A stretch of DNA of 8,056 nucleotides from CAZHDB01 sp964531225 (lineage in GTDB: Archaea; Thermoproteota; Thermoprotei_A; Sulfolobales; Desulfurococcaceae). Shown here piece after piece: positions 5,896 to 8,056 of the stretch (the stretch's first letter is position 1; every line of letters starts with the position of its first letter). The stretch is from positions 1-8,056 of the forward strand of contig CAZHDB010000046.1 in the NCBI GenBank assembly GCA_964531225.1, given 5' to 3'. The position numbers and the translations under genes were made by a program. The notes beneath the pieces were generated by a model, which was not told where the DNA came from, did no database searches, and saw only the letters and a list, made by a program, of their open reading frames with translations.

Positions 5896-6002
5896 TGCCG
5901 CCGCGGGGATTTGAACCCCGGACAACCCGGTCTTCAGCTTCGCCGGATCCCCCATAGATCGGGAGGTTCCACGGGCGCTCTCCCGGGCTGAGCTACGGCG
6001 GC
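5896..6002 (-). tRNA. tRNA-Phe (GAA) with a 33-nt intron
   Basis: Read on the minus strand, the spliced tRNA has acceptor GCCGCCG/CGGCGGC, T8-A9, D stem GCTC/GAGC, anticodon stem CCCGG/CCGGG with loop CTGAAGA (anticodon GAA), a 5-nt variable loop TTGTC, T stem CGGGG/CCCCG with loop TTCAAAT, and discriminator A73 at 5896. CCA is not encoded. The stem only forms if 5939-5971 is removed as an intron between positions 30 and 31. A9 makes it a possible substrate for the position-9 methyltransferase encoded divergently next door. RtcB with archease would ligate the exons. Confidence 0.95.
5939..5971 (-). other. tRNA-Phe intron at position 30/31 with bulge-helix-bulge
   Basis: Exon bases CGCC (25-28) pair with GGCG near the intron 3' end, making the 4-bp central helix. 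The flanking 3-nt bulges are CG^T and AA^G, each cut after the second base. The intron itself folds as GGA-A-CCTCC pairing with GGGGG-A-TCC around a short loop. The outer exon helix is weak (about 2 bp), so it is a relaxed form. The canonical site is 37/38, so this location is non-canonical. Confidence 0.88.
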
Positions 6003-6043
6003 TTCTTGTCTACATAGGTATTCTAGGTGTTGTGGTTTATTAG

Positions 6044-6053
6044 TTTTTAATAT
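6044..6053. promoter_or_regulatory. Shared divergent TATA element, tRNA-Phe and Trm10
   Basis: TTTTTAATAT on the plus strand predicts Trm10 transcription near 6074. Its complement predicts tRNA-Phe transcription near 6023, about 20 nt before the tRNA. It is the only strong TATA-like stretch in the 81-nt gap. Confidence 0.5.
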
Positions 6054-6083
6054 CCCTTATCATAATATGTTGTGGGAACTATA

Positions 6084-7100
6084 ATGGTTAAGGCTTTATG
6101 GACCTATTTGGCTAGTTTGCTCGAAGGCTATGGAATTATCTATGTATCTGATAAGAGGTTTTATAGGCTTAAACTCTCTAGGTATAATCCATTACAAGCA
6201 CTAGCTATAGATATGCTTCTCCACAAGAAATGTATTGGTATAGGCTCTATGAGTGGTAGCATATATAGGGTCTTCAGAGCTGGTGATAAGGAATATATTT
6301 TCTTAGGTGGTTCAGGAGATATTATTTCGGAATTAGTTTATCCGGTTAATAAAAATAATAAGTTTATCTGTTGGGGTGATCTATCGAAATTCTTGCCTAA
6401 AAGACCATTATTCATAGTAGATAATTCTTTGTACCATGAACTACATCCAAAGGATCAGAATAGGCTAGTTTATCAGTTAAATCTATTCCTTAAGGTACTT
6501 CGTAGATACATATTTGATACTCATCTTATAATGAACAATTCTCCTATAGAGCTCTATGAGAAATTCAATAGTATAGCTGGATACAACATGGTTAGATGGA
6601 CTAATACCAAAGACTTGGTTAATTTACTAGATAAAGGTGATAGAATAATAGCATTGGATCCTTATGCCGAAAATATAGCTGATGAAAATATACTTAGAAA
6701 TTCAACTACAATAATTATTGGCGGTATAGTTGATCGTGAGAAACCGATCAAACTGGCTACAAAGAGAATGGTAGATGCATTAAGTAAGAAACTAGGCATA
6801 GAGATCACGAGATATCGATTAGAAATAGATGGTATACGAGAAGCTGTTCCTCATAGAATAAACATACTTGGCGAAATAATACTTGATACAATATTCAATA
6901 AAAAATCATTAAAAAGGTCAATAATGGAGCATATGAGTAACCGAGATATAGCATGGTATATAGGATTAAAAATTATAAAGGAAAAACTCGATCATGATAA
7001 AGTTAAAGAGATCGTGAGAGAAATAGAAGAATATAGGAAGTCAAAAATAAAAGATCATGTACTAAGAAGAGCTTATAGGATAGCAGGGATCAAGATCTAA
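6084..7100 (+). CDS. trm10: Trm10-type tRNA (m1A9/m1G9) methyltransferase
   Basis: This 338-residue SPOUT-fold enzyme would use S-adenosylmethionine to methylate N1 of the purine at tRNA position 9. The core at about 105-270 carries the family signature: RPLFIVDNS near 107-115, ALDPYAE near 190-196, IIIGGIVDR near 210-218 with the likely catalytic Asp217, then LGIEITRYRL and a VPHRINILGEI segment near 255-265. A helical, basic C-terminal tail of about 65 residues and an N-terminal domain of about 100 residues flank it; crenarchaeal members have similar extra parts. Methylation of A versus G cannot be told from sequence alone. ATG 6084 is preferred over GTG 6072, because transcription is predicted near 6074; no strong ribosome-binding site is seen, so translation may be nearly leaderless. 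It is divergent from tRNA-Phe, which has A9. Confidence 0.9.
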   Translation: MVKALWTYLASLLEGYGIIYVSDKRFYRLKLSRYNPLQALAIDMLLHKKCIGIGSMSGSIYRVFRAGDKEYIFLGGSGDIISELVYPVNKNNKFICWGDLSKFLPKRPLFIVDNSLYHELHPKDQNRLVYQLNLFLKVLRRYIFDTHLIMNNSPIELYEKFNSIAGYNMVRWTNTKDLVNLLDKGDRIIALDPYAENIADENILRNSTTIIIGGIVDREKPIKLATKRMVDALSKKLGIEITRYRLEIDGIREAVPHRINILGEIILDTIFNKKSLKRSIMEHMSNRDIAWYIGLKIIKEKLDHDKVKEIVREIEEYRKSKIKDHVLRRAYRIAGIKI

Positions 7101-7141
7101 TATTAAATAATAAGATAATCAGATTTTCCGGCTCACATCAC

Positions 7142-7157
7142 AGCCCATATAAGGGCT
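7142..7157 (+). repeat. Small hairpin downstream of Trm10
   Basis: AGCCC (7142-7146) and GGGCT (7153-7157) form a 5-bp stem around ATATAA, about 40 nt after the Trm10 stop. No T-run follows. It may help end the transcript or be chance. Confidence 0.3.
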
Positions 7158-7221
7158 CAAGAGACCCTCTCCTCATCACTATAAAGTAAATATAGGAAAA
7201 CACCTAAATAAACCATAAAAA

Positions 7222-7247
7222 CCCAGACGCCGAATCATAACACTGGG
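7222..7247 (+). repeat. Inverted repeat in the tRNA-Gly 5' leader
   Basis: CCCAG (7222-7226) and CTGGG (7243-7247) could fold just ahead of the tRNA-Gly 5' end at 7252. A TATA-like CATAAAAA at about 7214-7221 would start transcription near 7241, which would exclude the left arm, so the hairpin may never be transcribed. Confidence 0.25.
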
Positions 7248-7251
7248 AAAT

Positions 7252-7330
7252 GCGGCGGTCGTCTAGCCTGGACTAGGACGCCGGCCCCCCAAGCCGGAGA
7301 TCCCGGGTTCAAATCCCGGCCGCCGCACCA
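7252..7330 (+). tRNA. tRNA-Gly (CCC), CCA encoded, C33
   Basis: Acceptor GCGGCGG/CCGCCGC, D stem GTCT/GGAC with loop AGCCTGGACTA, anticodon stem CCGGC/GCCGG with loop CCCCCAA, variable AGATC, T stem CCGGG/CCCGG with loop TTCAAAT, discriminator A at 7327 and CCA at 7328-7330. The anticodon is CCC, reading GGG glycine codons. Position 33 is C rather than the nearly universal U. There is no intron. Position 9 is C, so it is not a Trm10 substrate. Confidence 0.95.
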
Positions 7331-7598
7331 AATAATAGAAACCTCTTCCTCACACCCAAGAGCTCTGTAAGAGACTCAAACAATCATTCATATCAACTTA
7401 ATCTTACATGCATATCAGAAATGATAGTCTTACTTTAGAGTACGTACATGGTAGGCGTACTTACATAATCAAGGCTTCAGCCTAAAGATTTCAGATAAAT
7501 CTAGGTCCAATGAATTTGTTGCGTTTGGCAACAGCTTTAGATTTTGTCTCTGTTAAGCTTGTTGTGTTTCGCAGCTCAATTACGTATGGATGGGGGGT
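7331..7598. other. Gene-free stretch with small hairpins
   Basis: No gene is recognisable between tRNA-Gly and the antitoxin remnant. Short perfect inverted repeats are AGGC-TTCA-GCCT at 7472-7483 and GTTGC-5nt-GCAAC at 7518-7532, besides the longer one at 7439-7461. Location after a tRNA 3' end and before a decayed toxin-antitoxin pair fits an old insertion site, but I find no repeat of the tRNA end here. Confidence 0.4.
7439..7461. repeat. Inverted repeat AGTACG-11nt-CGTACT
   Basis: AGTACG (7439-7444) and CGTACT (7456-7461) are perfect complements with an 11-nt centre. The symmetrical layout could bind a dimeric regulator, such as an antitoxin controlling the operon 140 nt downstream, or form a hairpin. 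Confidence 0.3.
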
Positions 7599-7827
7599 AT
7601 GGCTAGAATTGTTAGTATTAAGGTACCAGAGGACGTTTCGAAAGGAGATGTCCTGCGTTGGGTTGCTGAGGGACTTTCACGTAGATTCACAAAGAGGCTT
7701 ATTCTCAGATACCTTGAAAGCGGTATGGATCTGGGTCCAGAGAAAGCTCTTAGAGAGTTTGAGGAGACAAGGAGTGAGATATGAAAGGAAATTTGAAGAG
7801 GAGTACAGGAGGAAGGGATTGCTATAG
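7599..7827 (+). pseudogene. VapB-like antitoxin, broken by nonsense and frameshift
   Basis: ATG 7599 opens MARIVSIKVPEDVSKGDV, typical of crenarchaeal antitoxins that pair with PIN toxins, and the frame runs as a helical, charged protein (LGPEKALREFEETRSEI) to TGA at 7782. In another frame just after, 7792-7824 encodes FEEEYRRKGLL, the expected antitoxin C-terminus, ending at TAG 7825-7827. The two pieces fit one ancestral protein, ...SEIWKEFEEEYRRKGLL, if TGG became TGA and one A was inserted near 7790. A truncated 61-residue product could still be made. A sequencing error could explain the frameshift, less easily both lesions. Family call by motif only. Confidence 0.6.
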
Positions 7828-7904
7828 TTCTCGATAGCAACATACTGATCACAATCATTATAGCCAGTAGCAACTCTAGAGCTTATCAAACTATTGAGAA
7901 ATAG
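7818..7904 (+). pseudogene. PIN-domain (VapC-like) toxin remnant
   Basis: Codons from ATT 7818 read IAIVLDSNILITIIIASSNSRA, the PIN-domain N-terminus with the first catalytic Asp in LDSN, then stop at TAG 7902. The frame has no ATG, GTG or TTG start, although GGAGG at 7808-7812 is well placed; an ATG-to-ATT change at 7818 would explain this. Only 28 codons remain of a domain of about 130 residues. Downstream bases to the window end keep fragments such as RDFIREV, and VDLAEAMEHE near 8011-8040, interrupted by stops. An active toxin (ribonuclease) is not expected. Confidence 0.55.
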
Positions 7905-8056
7905 AGAGACTTCATACGTGAGGTTACTAGGGTGGGGTCAAAGATATGGAGGGATAGAGAGGTTATAGAGTAACATACCACAGTAAAAGTGTGGAGAATA
8001 TGTAATCATATGTGGACTTAGCTGAGGCGATGGAACATGAGTAGACGCTGATGAGG

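Noticed and set aside
5827..5955. N-terminal extension of the archaemetzincin reading frame
   Set aside because: It runs through the tRNA-Phe 3' exon and intron; a TTG with a ribosome-binding site at 5826 gives the normal family length.
7331..7598. Integrated element attached at tRNA-Gly
   Set aside because: No integrase and no second copy of the tRNA 3' end are visible within the window.
7510..7827. 105-residue open frame overlapping the antitoxin gene
   Set aside because: Only its last 11 codons match the antitoxin C-terminus; the rest is out of frame with the recognisable antitoxin and has no family features.
1..8056. CRISPR array or insertion sequence
   Set aside because: No regularly spaced repeats, transposase frame or terminal inverted repeats with target duplication were seen.

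Overview
The window looks like the chromosome of an AT-rich hyperthermophilic crenarchaeote, most likely Desulfurococcales and Staphylothermus-like; the genus is a guess. Supporting signs are archaeal TATA boxes, GGTG/GAGGTG ribosome-binding sites 6-8 nt before frequent TTG starts, a tRNA-Phe with a bulge-helix-bulge intron, crenarchaeal gene families (Trm10, archease, archaemetzincin) and a decayed VapBC-like pair.

Region 1 (1-3560) is the most interesting part. It holds two tandem secreted proteins resembling the TasA / archaeal bundling-pilin (AbpA) class, the first cut by the window edge. They are followed by a large polytopic signal peptidase I with an ER/SipW-type Ser/His/Asp set, and then by a two-pass membrane protein with a large outside domain (DUF5305-like), overlapping the peptidase gene by 4 nt. 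The second pilin-like gene and the peptidase gene are preceded by an identical TTTTTTAAATA element. I read this as a self-contained unit for making, processing and anchoring extracellular filaments. The second subunit carries two calcium-loop-like motifs.

Region 2 (3569-4267, minus) is a sugar-1-phosphate nucleotidylyltransferase, convergent with region 1. Its own promoter faces a 528-nt intergenic region. That region contains a GC-rich, strongly foldable element (about 4380-4493) with its own TATA-like box and a terminal T-run, a candidate non-coding RNA.

Region 3 (4796-7330) is largely about tRNA. Archease, the partner of the RtcB tRNA ligase, is convergent with an archaemetzincin metalloprotease. 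Next come tRNA-Phe(GAA) on the minus strand, with a 33-nt intron at a non-canonical site, and a divergent Trm10-type position-9 tRNA methyltransferase that shares its promoter region with that tRNA. tRNA-Gly(CCC) follows, with an unusual C33 and an encoded CCA.

Region 4 (7331-8056) is accessory and decaying. It has a few small hairpins, then an antitoxin gene broken by a nonsense codon and a frameshift, and a PIN toxin remnant that has lost its start codon and most of its length.
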